From contig NW_027460339.1 in NCBI RefSeq assembly GCF_050947875.1, positions 37,994-101,993 on the forward strand: a stretch of 64,000 nucleotides of DNA. The letters run 5' to 3'. A program made the translations under genes and the position numbers. The notes under the pieces are model-generated. The model saw only the letters and a list, made by a program, of their open reading frames with translations. It was not told the origin of the DNA and did not search any database. The DNA is from Dermacentor variabilis (Eukaryota; Arthropoda; Arachnida; Ixodida; Ixodidae). This document shows, in pieces, positions 1 through 10,723 of the stretch (position 1 is the first letter of the stretch; every line of letters starts with the position of its first letter).

Positions 1-924
1 CAAAAGATGCATGCGCATGCTTAAAACGCGTTTTGGCACAAATCCATGTGCGGGTGCTAAAAAGAGCAGCATCGGCATCCTTTTCACGTCGTTTGGTAGA
101 AATCCACGCGCGCGTTCTGCCAAAAGCACCATTTGTATGCATATCGTGTGGTTTTGCAGAAAACTGCGTCCGCGTCTACCAAAAGATGCATGCGCATGCT
201 TAAAGCGCGTTTTGGCACAAATCCATGTGCGGGTGCTAAAAAGAGCAGCATCGGCATGCTTTCCACGTCGTTTGGTAGAAATCCACGCGCGCGTTCTGCC
301 AAAAGCACCATTTGCATGCATATCGTGTGGTTTTGCAGAAAACTGCGTCCGCGTCTACCAAAAGATGCATGCGCATGCTTAAAACGCGTTTTGGCACAAA
401 TCGATGTGCGGGTGCTAAAAAGAGCAGCATCGGCATGCTTTTCACGTCGTTTGGTAGAAATCCACGCGCGCGTTCTGCCAAAAGCACCATTTGCATGCAT
501 ATCGTGTGGTTTTGCAGAAAACTGCGTCCGCGTCTACCAAAAGATGCATGCGCATGCTCAAAACGCGTTTTGGCACAAATCCATGTGCGGGTGCTAAAAA
601 GAGCAGCATCGGCGTGCTTTTCACGTCGTTTGGTAGAAATCCACGCGCGCGTTCTGCCAAAAGCACCATTTGCATGCATATCGTGTGGTTTTGCAGAAAA
701 CTGCGTCCGCGTCTACCAAAAGATGCATGCGCATGCTTAAAACGCGTTTTGGCACAAATCCATGTGCGGCTGCTAAAAAGAGCAGCATCGGCATGCTTTT
801 CACGTCGTTTGGTAGAAATCCACGCGCGCGTTCTGCCAAAAGCACCATTTGAATGCATATCGTGTGGTTTTGCAGAAAACTGCGTCCGCGTCTACCAAAA
901 GATGCATGCGCATGCTTAAAACGC

Positions 925-985
925 GTTTTGGCACAAATCCATGTGCGGGTGCTAAAAAGAGCAGCATCGGCATGCTTTTCACGTC
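925..985 (+). repeat. Sub-repeat 1 of the monomer (61 bp)
   Basis: First of three related units of about 60 bp that make up one monomer. It starts GTTTTGGCACAAATCCA, continues through an A-run and GCAGCAT, and ends with GGCATGC followed by TTTTCACGTC. Aligned with the next unit, about 60-65% of positions agree by eye, in the same order: G-T-run, AAATCCA, a GCG-rich stretch, an A-run, GCA.CAT, GCATGC and a CG.G tail. Confidence 0.8.
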
Positions 986-1045
986 GTTTGGTAGAAATCC
1001 ACGCGCGCGTTCTGCCAAAAGCACCATTTGCATGCATATCGTGTG
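986..1045 (+). repeat. Sub-repeat 2 of the monomer (60 bp)
   Basis: Second unit. It starts GTTTGGTAGAAATCCACG, carries the CG dinucleotide run ACGCGCGCGT, then TGCCAAAAGCACCAT and TTGCATGCAT, ending ATCGTGTG. It shares the landmarks of sub-repeats 1 and 3 in the same order. Exactly 60 bp in the consensus. Confidence 0.8.
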
Positions 1046-1103
1046 GTTTTGCAGAAAACTGCGTCCGCGTCTACCAAAAGATGCATGCGCATGCTTAAAA
1101 CGC
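1046..1103 (+). repeat. Sub-repeat 3 of the monomer (58 bp)
   Basis: Third unit, crossing the arbitrary monomer boundary. It starts GTTTTGCAGAAAACTGCG, continues CCGCGTCTACCAAAAGATGC and ends with GCGCATGCTTAAAACGC. It shares GTTTTG, a GCG-rich centre, CCAAAAG and GCATGCTT with the other units. The three lengths, 61+60+58, sum to 179, so the modern monomer looks like an ancestral trimer that later became the homogenised unit. Confidence 0.78.
1063..1079 (-). other. A-consensus form of the box (7 of 9)
   Basis: The ordinary A and B monomer reads TTTTGGTAGACGCGGAC on the minus strand at this place, so TTTG replaces the TTCG core. The single difference from the 8-of-9 form is a C-to-T change at a CpG, the change expected from cytosine deamination. 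A 7-of-9 match somewhere in a 179-bp monomer is near chance expectation, so alone this means little. Confidence 0.35.
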
Positions 1104-1662
1104 GTTTTGGCACAAATCCATGTGCGGGTGCTAAAAAGAGCAGCATCGGCATGCTTTTCACGTCGTTTGGTAGAAATCCACGCGCGCGTTCTGCCAAAAG
1201 CACCATTTGCATGCATATCGTGTGGTTTTGCAGAAAACAGCGTCCGCGTCTACCAAAAGATGCATGTGCATGCTAAAAACGCGTTTTGGCACAAATCCAT
1301 GTGCGGGTGCTAAAAAGAGCAGCATCGGCATCCTTTTCACGTCGTTTGGTAGAAATCCACGCGCGCGTTCTGCCAAAAGCACCAATTGCATGCACATTGT
1401 GTGGTTTTGCAGAAAACTGCGTCCGCGTCTACCAAAAGATGCATGCGCATGCTTAAAACGCGTTTTGGCACAAATCCATGTGCGGGTGCTAAAAAGAGCA
1501 GCATCGGCATGCTTTTCACGTCGTTTGGTAGAAATCCACGCGCGCGTTCTGCCAAAAGCACCATTTGCATGCATATCGTGTGGTTTTGCAGAAAACTGCG
1601 TCCGCGTCTACCAAAAGATGCATGCGCATGCTTAAAACGCGTTTTGGCACAAATCCATGTGC

Positions 1663-1666
1663 GGGG
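1663..1666. other. 1-bp insertion in a G-run
   Basis: The monomer reads GTGCGGGGTGC where the consensus has GTGCGGGTGC. It shifts frame, so two reading frames that would end separately run together here. Absent from the copy of this segment at 10.43 kb, so it arose after that duplication. Confidence 0.8.
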
Positions 1667-1774
1667 TGCTAAAAAGAGCAGCATCGGCATGCTTTTCACG
1701 TCGTTTGGTAGAAATCCACGCGCGCGTTCTGCCAAAAGCACCATTTGCATGCATATCGTGTGGTTTTGCAGAAA

Positions 1775-2669
1775 ACTGCGTCCGCGTCTACCAAAAGATG
1801 CATGCGCATGCTTAAAACGCGTTTTGGCACAAATCCATGTGCGGGTGCTAAAAAGAGCAGCATCGGCATGCTTTTCACGTCGTTTGGTAGAAAACCACGC
1901 GCGCGTTCTGCCAAAACCACCATTTGCATGCATATCGTGTGGTTTTGCAGAAAACTACATCCGCGTCTACCAAAAGATGCATGCGCACACTTAAAACGTG
2001 TTTTGGCACAAATCAATGTGCGGGTGCTAAGAAGAGCAGCATCGGCATGCTTTTCACGTCGTTTGGTAGAAATCCACGCGCGCGTTCTGCCAAAAGCACC
2101 ATTTGCATGCATATCGTGTGGTTTTGCAGAAAACTGCGTCCGCGTCTACCAAAAGATGCATGCGCATGCTTAAAACGCGTTTTGGCACAAATCCATGTGC
2201 GGGTGCTAAAAAGAGCAGCATCGGCATGCTTTTCACGTCGTTTGGTAGAAATCCACGCGCGCGTTCTGCCAAAAGCACCATTTGCATGCATATCGTGTGG
2301 TTTTGCAGAAAACTGCGTCCGCGTCTACCAAAAGATGCATGCACATGCTTAAAACGCGTTTTGGCACAAATCCATGTGCGGGTGCTAAAAAGAGCAGCAT
2401 CAGCATGCTTTTCACGTCGTTTGGTAGAAATCCACGCGCGCATTCTGCCAAAAGCACCATTTGCATGCATATCGTGTGGTTTTGCAGAAAACTGCGTCCG
2501 CTTCTACCAAAAGATGCATGCGCATGCTTAAAACGCGTTTTGGCACAAATCCATGTGCGGGTGCTAAAAAGAGCAGCATCGGCATGCTTTTCGCGTCGTT
2601 TGGTAGAAATCCACGCGCGCGTTCTGCCAAAAGCACCATTTGCATGCATATCGTGTGGTTTTGCAGAAA
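1775..2669. repeat. 5-mer HOR, copy 1 (895 bp)
   Basis: Five monomers repeated immediately at 2,670-3,564. Shared private variants include GAAAACCACG with CCAAAACCACC, AAAACTACATCC, AAACGTGTTTTGG with AAATCAATG, AGCATCAGCATGC and TTTTCGCGTCG. The two copies differ at very few sites, for example CACACTT here against CATACTT in copy 2. The right boundary is marked by GAAAATTGCG, present at the end of both copies. Confidence 0.88.
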
Positions 2670-3564
2670 ATTGCGTCCGCGTCTACCAAAAGATGCATGC
2701 GCATGCTTAAAACGCGTTTTGGCACAAATCCATGTGCGGGTGCTAAAAAGAGCAGCATCGGCATGCTTTTCACGTCGTTTGGTAGAAAACCACGCGCGCG
2801 TTCTGCCAAAACCACCATTTGCATGCATATCGTGTGGTTTTGCAGAAAACTACATCCGCGTCTACCAAAAGATGCATGCGCATACTTAAAACGTGTTTTG
2901 GCACAAATCAATGTGCGGGTGCTAAGAAGAGCAGCATCGGCATGCTTTTCACGTCGTTTGGTAGAAATCCACGCGCGCGTTCTGCCAAAAGCACCATTTG
3001 CATGCATATCGTGTGGTTTTGCAGAAAACTGCGTCCGCGTCTACCAAAAGATGCATGCGCATGCTTAAAACGCGTTTTGGCACAAATCCATGTGCGGGTG
3101 CTAAAAAGAGCAGCATCGGCATGCTTTTCACGTCGTTTGGTAGAAATCCACGCGCGCGTTCTGCCAAAAGCACCATTTGCATGCATATCGTGTGGTTTTG
3201 CAGAAAACTGCGTCCGCGTCTACCAAAAGATGCATGCACATGCTTAAAACGCGTTTTGGCACAAATCCATGTGCGGGTGCTAAAAAGAGCAGCATCAGCA
3301 TGCTTTTCACGTCGTTTGGTAGAAATCCACGCGCGCATTCTGCCAAAAGCACCATTTGCATGCATATCGTGTGGTTTCGCAGAAAACTGCGTCCGCTTCT
3401 ACCAAAAGATGCATGCGCATGCTTAAAACGCGTTTTGGCACAAATCCATGTGCGGGTGCTAAAAAGAGCAGCATCGGCATGCTTTTCGCGTCGTTTGGTA
3501 GAAATCCACGCGCGCGTTCTGCCAAAAGCACCATTTGCATGCATATCGTGTGGTTTTGCAGAAA
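2670..3564. repeat. 5-mer HOR, copy 2 (895 bp)
   Basis: Adjacent tandem copy of the preceding five monomers. It carries one private change, GGTTTCGCAG near 3,374. Beyond 3,564 the match stops (GTTTTGACAC near 3,612 and GATTTTTACG near 3,660 are not in copy 1). A partial third copy lies 8,054 bp (45 monomers) away at 10,724-11,447. Confidence 0.88.
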
Positions 3565-4803
3565 ATTGCGTCCGCGTCTACCAAAAGATGCATGCGCATG
3601 CTTAAAACGCGTTTTGACACAAATCCATGTGCGGGTGCTAAAAAGAGCAGCATCGGCATGATTTTTACGTCGTTTGGTAGAAATCCACTCGCGGATTCTG
3701 CCAAAAGCACCATTTGCATACATATCGTGTGGTTTTGCAGAAAACTGCGTCCGCGTCTACCAAAAGATGCATGCGCATGCTTAAAGCGCGTTTTGGCACA
3801 AATCCATGTGCGGGTGCTAAAAAGAGCAGCATCGGCATGCTTTCCACGTCGTTTGGTAGAAATCCACGCGCGCGTTCTGCCAAAAGCACCATTTGCATGC
3901 ATATCGTGTGGTTTTGCAGAAAACTGCGTCCGCGTCTACCAAAAGCTGCATGCGCATGCTTAAAACGCGTTTTGGCACAAATCCATGTGCGGGTGCTAAA
4001 AAGAGCAGCATCGGCATGCTTTTCACGTCGTTTGGTAGAAATCCACGCGCGCGTTCTGCCAAAAGCACCATTTGCATGCATATCGTGTGGTTTTGCAGAA
4101 AATTGCGTCCGCGTCTACCAAAAGATGCATGCGCATGCTTAAAACGCGTTTTGGCACAAATCCATGTGCGGGTGCTAAAAAGAGCAGCATCGGCATGCTT
4201 TTCACGTCGTTTGGTAGAAATCCACGCGCGCGTTCTGCCAAAAGCACCATTTGTATGCATATCGTGTGGTTTTGCAGAAAACTGCGTCCGCGTCTACCAA
4301 AAGATGCATGCGCATGCTTAAAGCGCGTTTTGGCACAAATCCATGTGCGGGTGCTAAAAAGAGCAGCATCGGCATGCTTTCCACGTCGTTTGGTAGAAAT
4401 CCACGCGCGCGTTCTGCCAAAAGCACCATTTGCATGCATATCGTGTGGTTTTGCAGAAAACTGCGTCCGCGTCTACCAAAAGATGCATGCGCATGCTTAA
4501 AACGCGTTTTGGCACAAATCCATGTGCGGGTGCTAAAATGAGCAGCATCGGCATGCTTTTCACGTCGTTTGGTAGAAAGCCACGCGCGCGTTCTGCCAAA
4601 AGCACCATTTGTATGCATATCGTGTGGTTTTGCAGAAAACTGCGTCCGCGTCTACCAAAAGATGCATGCGCATGCTTAAAGCGCGTTTTGGCACAAATCC
4701 ATGTGCGGGTGCTAAAAAGAGCAGCATCGGCATGCTTTTCACGTCGTTTGGTAGAAATCCACGCGCGCGTTCTGCCAAAAGCACCATTTGCATGCATACC
4801 GTG

Positions 4804-6055
4804 TGGTTTTGCAGAAAACTGCGTCCGCGTCTACCAAAAGATGCATGCGCATGCTTAAAACGCGTTTTGGCACAAATCCATGTGCGGGTGCTAAAAAGAG
4901 CAGCATCGGTATGCTTTTCACGTCGTTTGGTAGAAATCCAGGCGCGCGTTCTGCCAAAAGCACCATTTGCATGCACATCGTGTGGTTTTGCAGAAACTGC
5001 GTCCGCGTATACCAAAAGATGCATGCGCATGCTTAAAACGCGTTTTGGCAGAAATCCTTGTGCGGGTGCTAAAAAGAGCAGCATCGGCATGCTTTTCACG
5101 TCGTTTGGTAGAAATCCACGCGCGCGTTCTGCCAAAAGCACCATTTGCATGCATATCGTGTGGTTTTGCAGAAAACAGCGTCCGCGTCTACCAAAAGATG
5201 CATGTGCATGCTAAAAACGCGTTTTGGCACAAATCCATGTGCGGGTGCTAAAAAGAGCAGCATCGGCATCCTTTTCACGTCGTTTGGTAGAAATCCACGC
5301 GCGCGTTCTGCCAAAAGCACCATTTGCATGCACATTGTGTGGTTTTGCAGAAAACTGCGTCCGCGTCTACCAAAAGATGCATGCGCATGCTTATAACGCG
5401 TTTTGGCACAAATCCATGTGCGGGTGCTAAAAAGAGCAGCATCGGCATGCTTTTCACGTCGTTTGGTAGAAATCCACGCGCGCGTTCTGCCAAAAGCACC
5501 ATTTGCATGCATATCGCGTGGTTTTGCAGAAAACTGCGTCCGCGTCTACCAAAAGATGCATGCGCATGCTTAAAACGCGTTTTGGCACAAATCCATGTGC
5601 GGGTGCTAAAAAGAGCAGCATCGGCATGCTTTTCACGTCGTTTGGTAGAAATCCACGCGCGCGTTCTGCCAAAAGCACCATTTGCATGCATATCGTGTGG
5701 TTTTGCAGAAAACTGCGTCCGCGTCTACCAAAAGATGCATGCGCATGCTTAAAACGCGTTTTGGCACAAATCCATGTGCGGGTGCTAAAAAGAGCAGCAT
5801 CGGCATGCTTTTCACGTCGTTAGGTAGAAATCCACGCGCGCGTTCTGCCAAAAGCACCATTTGCATGCATATCGTGTGGTTTTGCAGAAAATTGCGTCCG
5901 CGTCTACCAAAAGATGCATGTGCATGCTAAAAACGCGTTTTGGCACAAATCCATGTGCGGGTGCTAAAAAGAGCAGCATCGGCATCCTTTTCACGTCGTT
6001 TGGTAGAAATCCACGCGCGCGTTCTGCCAAAAGCACCATTTGCATGCACATTGTG
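4804..6055. repeat. 7-mer HOR, copy 1 (1,252 bp)
   Basis: Seven monomers repeated in tandem at 6,056-7,308. Shared markers are AGCATCGGTATGC, ATCCAGGCGCGCG, CGCGTATACC, GGCAGAAATCCTTG, GAAAACAGCG, CTTATAACGCG and CGTTAGGTAG. It is 1 bp shorter than copy 2 because of a deletion at 4,994-4,996 (CAGAAACTGC for CAGAAAACTGC). Distances are 1,252 bp before the deletion and 1,253 bp after it, as expected. Confidence 0.88.
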
Positions 6056-7308
6056 TGGTTTTGCAGAAAACTGCGTCCGCGTCTACCAAAAGATGCATGC
6101 GCATGCTTAAAACGCGTTTTGGCACAAATCCATGTGCGGGTGCTAAAAAGAGCAGCATCGGTATGCTTTTCACGTCGTTTGGTAGAAATCCAGGCGCGCG
6201 TTCTGCCAAAAGCACCATTTGCATGCACATCGTGTGGTTTTGCAGAAAACTGCGTCCGCGTATACCAAAAGATGCATGCGCATGCTTAAAACGCGTTTTG
6301 GCAGAAATCCTTGTGCGGGTGCTAAAAAGAGCAGCATCGGCATGCTTTTCACGTCGTTTGGTAGAAATCCACGCGCGCGTTCTGCCAAAAGCACCATTTG
6401 CATGCATATCGTGTGGTTTTGCAGAAAACAGCGTCCGCGTCTACCAAAAGATGCATGTGCATGCTAAAAACGCGTTTTGGCACAAATCCATGTGCGGGTG
6501 CTAAAAAGAGCAGCATCGGCATCCTTTTCACGTCGTTTGGTAGAAATCCACGCGCGCGTTCTGCCAAAAGCACCATTTGCATGCACATTGTGTGGTTTTG
6601 CAGAAAACTGCGTCCGCGTCTACCAAAAGATGCATGCGCATGCTTATAACGCGTTTTGGCACAAATCCATGTGCGGGTGCTAAAAAGAGCAGCATCGGCA
6701 TGCTTTTCACGTCGTTTGGTAGAAATCCACGCGCGCGTTCTGCCAAAAGCACCATTTGCATGCATATCGTGTGGTTTTGCAGAAAACTGCGTCCACGTCT
6801 ACCAAAAGATGCATGCGCATGCTTAAAACGCGTTTTGGCACAAATCCATGTGCGGGTGCTAAAAAGAGCAGCATCGGCATGCTTTTCACGTCGTTTGGTA
6901 GAAATCCACGCGCGCGTTCTGCCAAAAGCACCATTTGCATGCATATCGTGTGGTTTTGCAGAAAACTGCGTCCGCGTCTACCAAAAGATGCATGCGCATG
7001 CTTAAAACGCGTTTTGGCACAAATCCATGTGCGGGTGCTAAAAAGAGCAGCATCGGCATGCTTTTCACGTCGTTAGGTAGAAATCCACGCGCGCGTTCTG
7101 CCAAAAGCACCATTTGCATGCATATCGTGTGGTTTTGCAGAAAATTGCGTCCGCGTCTACCAAAAGATGCATGTGCATGCTAAAAACGCGTTTTGGCACA
7201 AATCCATGTGCGGGTGCTAAAAAGAGCAGCATCGGCATCCTTTTCACGTCGTTTGGTAGAAATCCACGCGCGCGTTCTGCCAAAAGCACCATTTGCATGC
7301 ACATTGTG
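6056..7308. repeat. 7-mer HOR, copy 2 (1,253 bp)
   Basis: Full-length tandem copy of the preceding seven monomers, with the A-run intact. Small differences from copy 1 include GTCCACGTC near 6,792. After 7,308 the sequence shares the CACATTGTG marker but not the later ones, so no third complete copy follows. Confidence 0.87.
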
Positions 7309-9136
7309 TGGTTTTGCAGAAAACTGCGTCCGCGTCTACCAAAAGATGCATGCGCATGCTTAAAACGCGTTTTGGCACAAATCCATGTGCGGGTGCTAAA
7401 AAGAGCAGCATCGGCATGCTTTTCACGTCGTTTGGTAGAAATCCACGCGCGCGTTCTGCCAAAAGCACCATTTGCATGCATATCGTGTGGTTTTGCAGAA
7501 AACTGCGTCCGCGTCTACCAAAAGATGCATGCGCATGCTTAAAACGCGTTTTGGCACAAATCCATGTGCGGGTGCTAAAAAGAGCAGCATCGGCATGCTT
7601 TTCACGTCGTTTGGTAGAAATCCACGCGCGCGTTCTGCCAAAAGCACCATTTGCATGCATATCGTGTGGTTTTGCAGAAAACTGCGTCCGCGTCTACCAA
7701 AAGATGCATGCGCATGCTTAAAACGCGTTTTGTCACAAATCCATGTGCGGGTGCTAAAAAGAGCAGCATCGGCATGCTTTTCACGTCGTTTGGTAGAAAT
7801 CCACGCGCGCGTTCTGCCAAAAGCACCATTTGCATGCATATCGTGTGGTTTTGCAGAAAACTGCGTCCGCGTCTACCAAAAGATGCATGCGCATGCTTAA
7901 AACGCGTTTTGGCACAAATCCATGTGCGGGTGCTAAAAAGAGCAGCATCGGCATGCTTTTCACGTCGTTTGGTAGAAAGCCACGCGCGCGTTCTGCCAAA
8001 AGCACCATTTGCATGCATATCGTGTGGTTTTGCAGAAAACTGCGTCCGCGTCTACCAAAAGATGCATGCGCATGCTTAAAACGCGTTTTGTCACAAATCC
8101 ATGTGCGGGTGCTAAAAAGAGCAGCATCGGCATGCTTTTCACGTCGTTTGGTAGAAATCCACGCGCGCGTTCTGCCAAAAGCACCATTTGCATGCATATC
8201 GTGTGGTTTTGCAGAAAACTGCGTCCGCGTCTACCAAAAGATGCATGCGCATGCTTAAAACGCGTTTTGGCACAAATCAATGTGCGGGTGCTAAAAAGAT
8301 CAGCATCGGCATGCTTTTCACGTCGTTTGGTAGAAATCCACGCGCGCGTTCTGCCAAAAGCACCATTTGCATGCATATCGTGTGGTTTTGCAGAAAACTG
8401 CGTCCGCGTCTACCAAAAGATGCATGCGCATGCTTAAAACGCGTTTTGGCACAAATCCATGTGCGGGTGCTAAAAAGAGCAGCATCGGCATGCTTTTCAC
8501 GTCGTTTGGTTGAAATCCACGCGCGCGTTCTGCCAAAAGCACCATTTGCATGCACATCGTGTGGTTTTGCAGAAAACTGCGTCCGCGTCTACCAAAAGAT
8601 GCATGCGCATGCTTAAAATGCGTTTTGGCACACATCCATGTGCGGGTGCTAAAAAGAGCAGCATCGGCATGCTTTTAACGTCGTTTGGTAGAAATCCACG
8701 CGCGCGTTCTGCCAAAAGCACCATTTGCATGCATATCGTGTGGTTTTGCAGAAAACTGCGTCCGCGTCTACCGAAACATGCATGCGCATGCTTAAAACGC
8801 GTTTTGGCACAAATCCATGTGCGGGTGCTAAAAAGAGCAGCATCGGCATGCTTTTCACGTCGTTTGGTAGAAATCCACGCGCGCGTTCTGCCAAAAGCAC
8901 CATTTGCATGCATATCGTGTGGTTTTGCAGAAAACTGCGTCCGCGTCTACCAAAAGATTCATGCGCATGCTTAAAACGCGTTTTGGCACAAATCCATGTG
9001 CGGGTGCTAAAAAGAGCAGCATCGGCATGCTTTTCACGTCGTTTGGTAGAAATCCACGCGCGCGTTCTGCCAAAAGCACCATTTGCATGCATATCGTGTG
9101 GTTTTGCAGAAAACTGCGTCCGCGTCTACCAAAAGC
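7309..9136. repeat. Family A monomers without a clear tandem HOR
   Basis: About ten near-consensus A monomers. A two-monomer alternation is visible at 7.7-8.1 kb, where GTTTTGTCAC recurs 358 bp apart (near 7,731 and 8,089). A few private variants appear: AAAGATCAGC near 8,295, GGTTGAAATCC near 8,509 and ACCGAAACATG near 8,771. No copy of the whole stretch is evident in the window. Confidence 0.7.
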
Positions 9137-10433
9137 TGCATGCGCATGCTTAAAACGCGTTTTGGCACAAATCGATGTGCGGGTGCTAAAAAGAGCAGCA
9201 TCGGCATGCTTTTCACGTCGTTTGGTAGAAATCCACGCGCGCGTTCTGCCAAAAGCACCATTTGCATGCATATCGTGTGGTTTTGCAGAAAACTGCGTCC
9301 GCGTCTACCAAAAGATGCATGCGCATGCTCAAAACGCGTTTTGGCACAAATCCATGTGCGGGTGCTAAAAAGAGCAGCATCGGCGTGCTTTTCACGTCGT
9401 TTGGTAGAAATCCACGCGCGCGTTCTGCCAAAAGCACCATTTGCATGCATATCGTGTGGTTTTGCAGAAAACTGCGTCCGCGTCTACCAAAAGATGCATG
9501 CGCATGCTTAAAACGCGTTTTGGCACAAATCCATGTGCGGCTGCTAAAAAGAGCAGCATCGGCATGCTTTTCACGTCGTTTGGTAGAAATCCACGCGCGC
9601 GTTCTGCCAAAAGCACCATTTGAATGCATATCGTGTGGTTTTGCAGAAAACTGCGTCCGCGTCTACCAAAAGATGCATGCGCATGCTTAAAACGCGTTTT
9701 GGCACAAATCCATGTGCGGGTGCTAAAAAGAGCAGCATCGGCATGCTTTTCACGTCGTTTGGTAGAAATCCACGCGCGCGTTCTGCCAAAAGCACCATTT
9801 GCATGCATATCGTATGGTTTTGCAGAAAACTGCGTCCGCGTCTACCAAAAGATGCATGCGCATGCTTAAAACGCGTTTTGGCACAAATCCATGTGCGGGT
9901 GCTAAAAAGAGCAGCATCGGCATGCTTTTCACGTCGTTTGGTAGAAATCCACGCGCGCGTTCTGCCAAAAGCACCATTTGCATGCATATCGTGTGGTTTT
10001 GCAGAAAACAGCGTCCGCGTCTACCAAAAGATGCATGTGCATGCTAAAAACGCGTTTTGGCACAAATCCATGTGCGGGTGCTAAAAAGAGCAGCATCGGC
10101 ATCCTTTTCACGTCGTTTGGTAGAAATCCACGCGCGCGTTCTGCCAAAAGCACCAATTGCATGCACATTGTGTGGTTTTGCAGAAAACTGCGTCCGCGTC
10201 TACCAAAAGATGCATGCGCATGCTTAAAACGCGTTTTGGCACAAATCCATGTGCGGGTGCTAAAAAGAGCAGCATCGGCATGCTTTTCACGTCGTTTGGT
10301 AGAAATCCACGCGCGCGTTCTGCCAAAAGCACCATTTGCATGCATATCGTGTGGTTTTGCAGAAAACTGCGTCCGCGTCTACCAAAAGATGCATGCGCAT
10401 GCTTAAAACGCGTTTTGGCACAAATCCATGTGC
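9137..10433. repeat. HOR segment, right copy (49-monomer spacing)
   Basis: Copy of 366-1,662 at exactly +8,771 bp, with the same variant series in the same order. Differences are few, such as ATCGTATGG near 9,812 and the lack of the extra G seen at 1,663-1,666. It is followed, as in the left copy, by monomers of the 5-mer type, so the duplication also covered that region. Confidence 0.85.
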
Positions 10434-10723
10434 GGGTGCTAAAAAGAGCAGCATCGGCATGCTTTTCACGTCGTTTGGTAGAAATCCACGCGCGCGTTCT
10501 GCCAAAAGCACCATTTGCATGCATATCGTGTGGTTTTGCAGAAAACTGCGTCCGCGTCTACCAAAAGATGCATGCGCATGCTTAAAACGCGTTTTGTCAC
10601 AAATCCATGTGCGGGTGCTAAAAAGAGCAGCATCGGCATGCTTTTCACGTCGTTTGGTAGAAATCCACGCGCGCGTTCTGCCAAAAGCACCATTTGCATG
10701 CATATCGTGTGGTTTTGCAGAAA

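Larger units (their letters stand above)
901..1079 (+). repeat. Reference family A monomer (179 bp)
   Basis: This copy matches the family A consensus at every position I compared and serves as the reference. Composition is 44 G and 44 C of 179 (49% GC) with 15 CpG, about 1.4 times expectation. It holds the perfect palindromes GCATGCGCATGC (904-915), AAAACGCGTTTT (918-929), ACGCGCGCGT (1001-1010) and TGCATGCA (1029-1036), and a short inverted repeat GCAG-AAAA-CTGC (1051-1062). The monomer start at GATGCATGCG is arbitrary, since a tandem repeat has no natural start. Confidence 0.95.
366..1662. repeat. HOR segment, left copy (49-monomer spacing)
   Basis: This run of about seven monomers shares its private variants with 9,137-10,433, exactly 8,771 bp (49 x 179) away: AAATCGATGTG near 399, GGCGTGCTTTT near 612, GTGCGGCTGCT near 766, ACCATTTGAATGC near 846, GAAAACAGCGTCC near 1,234 and CACCAATTGC near 1,381. 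The left limit is the first difference (365 against 9,136). The right limit is a 1-bp insertion (GCGGGG) at 1,663-1,666 found only here. Confidence 0.85.

Noticed and set aside
133..597. Long reading frames on both strands in almost every monomer (about 60-220 codons)
   Set aside because: They repeat with the 179-bp monomer, overlap one another on both strands, change frame each monomer because 179 is not divisible by three, and lengthen only where a 1-bp indel shifts frame. No start context, codon bias or known domain supports translation.
989..999. GGTAGAAATCC resembling an RNA polymerase III B box (GGTTCGANTCC)
   Set aside because: Only 7 of 10 fixed positions match and the central TCG is missing. 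No A box or T-run terminator is placed suitably, and no tRNA fold is visible.
986..1045. A 20-residue periodicity in the conceptual translation, suggesting a repeat protein
   Set aside because: It is the shadow of the ~60-bp sub-repeat. Sub-repeat lengths 61, 60 and 58 bp do not keep frame, so selection on a protein is unlikely.
1663..1666. Possible sequencing error instead of a true insertion
   Set aside because: Kept as an annotated insertion, since frame and repeat spacing agree with it. A homopolymer error cannot be excluded without reads.
2586..2600. TTCGCGTCG in variant A monomers as a CENP-B box
   Set aside because: After TTCG the required A and CGGG are absent; only the first four core bases match.
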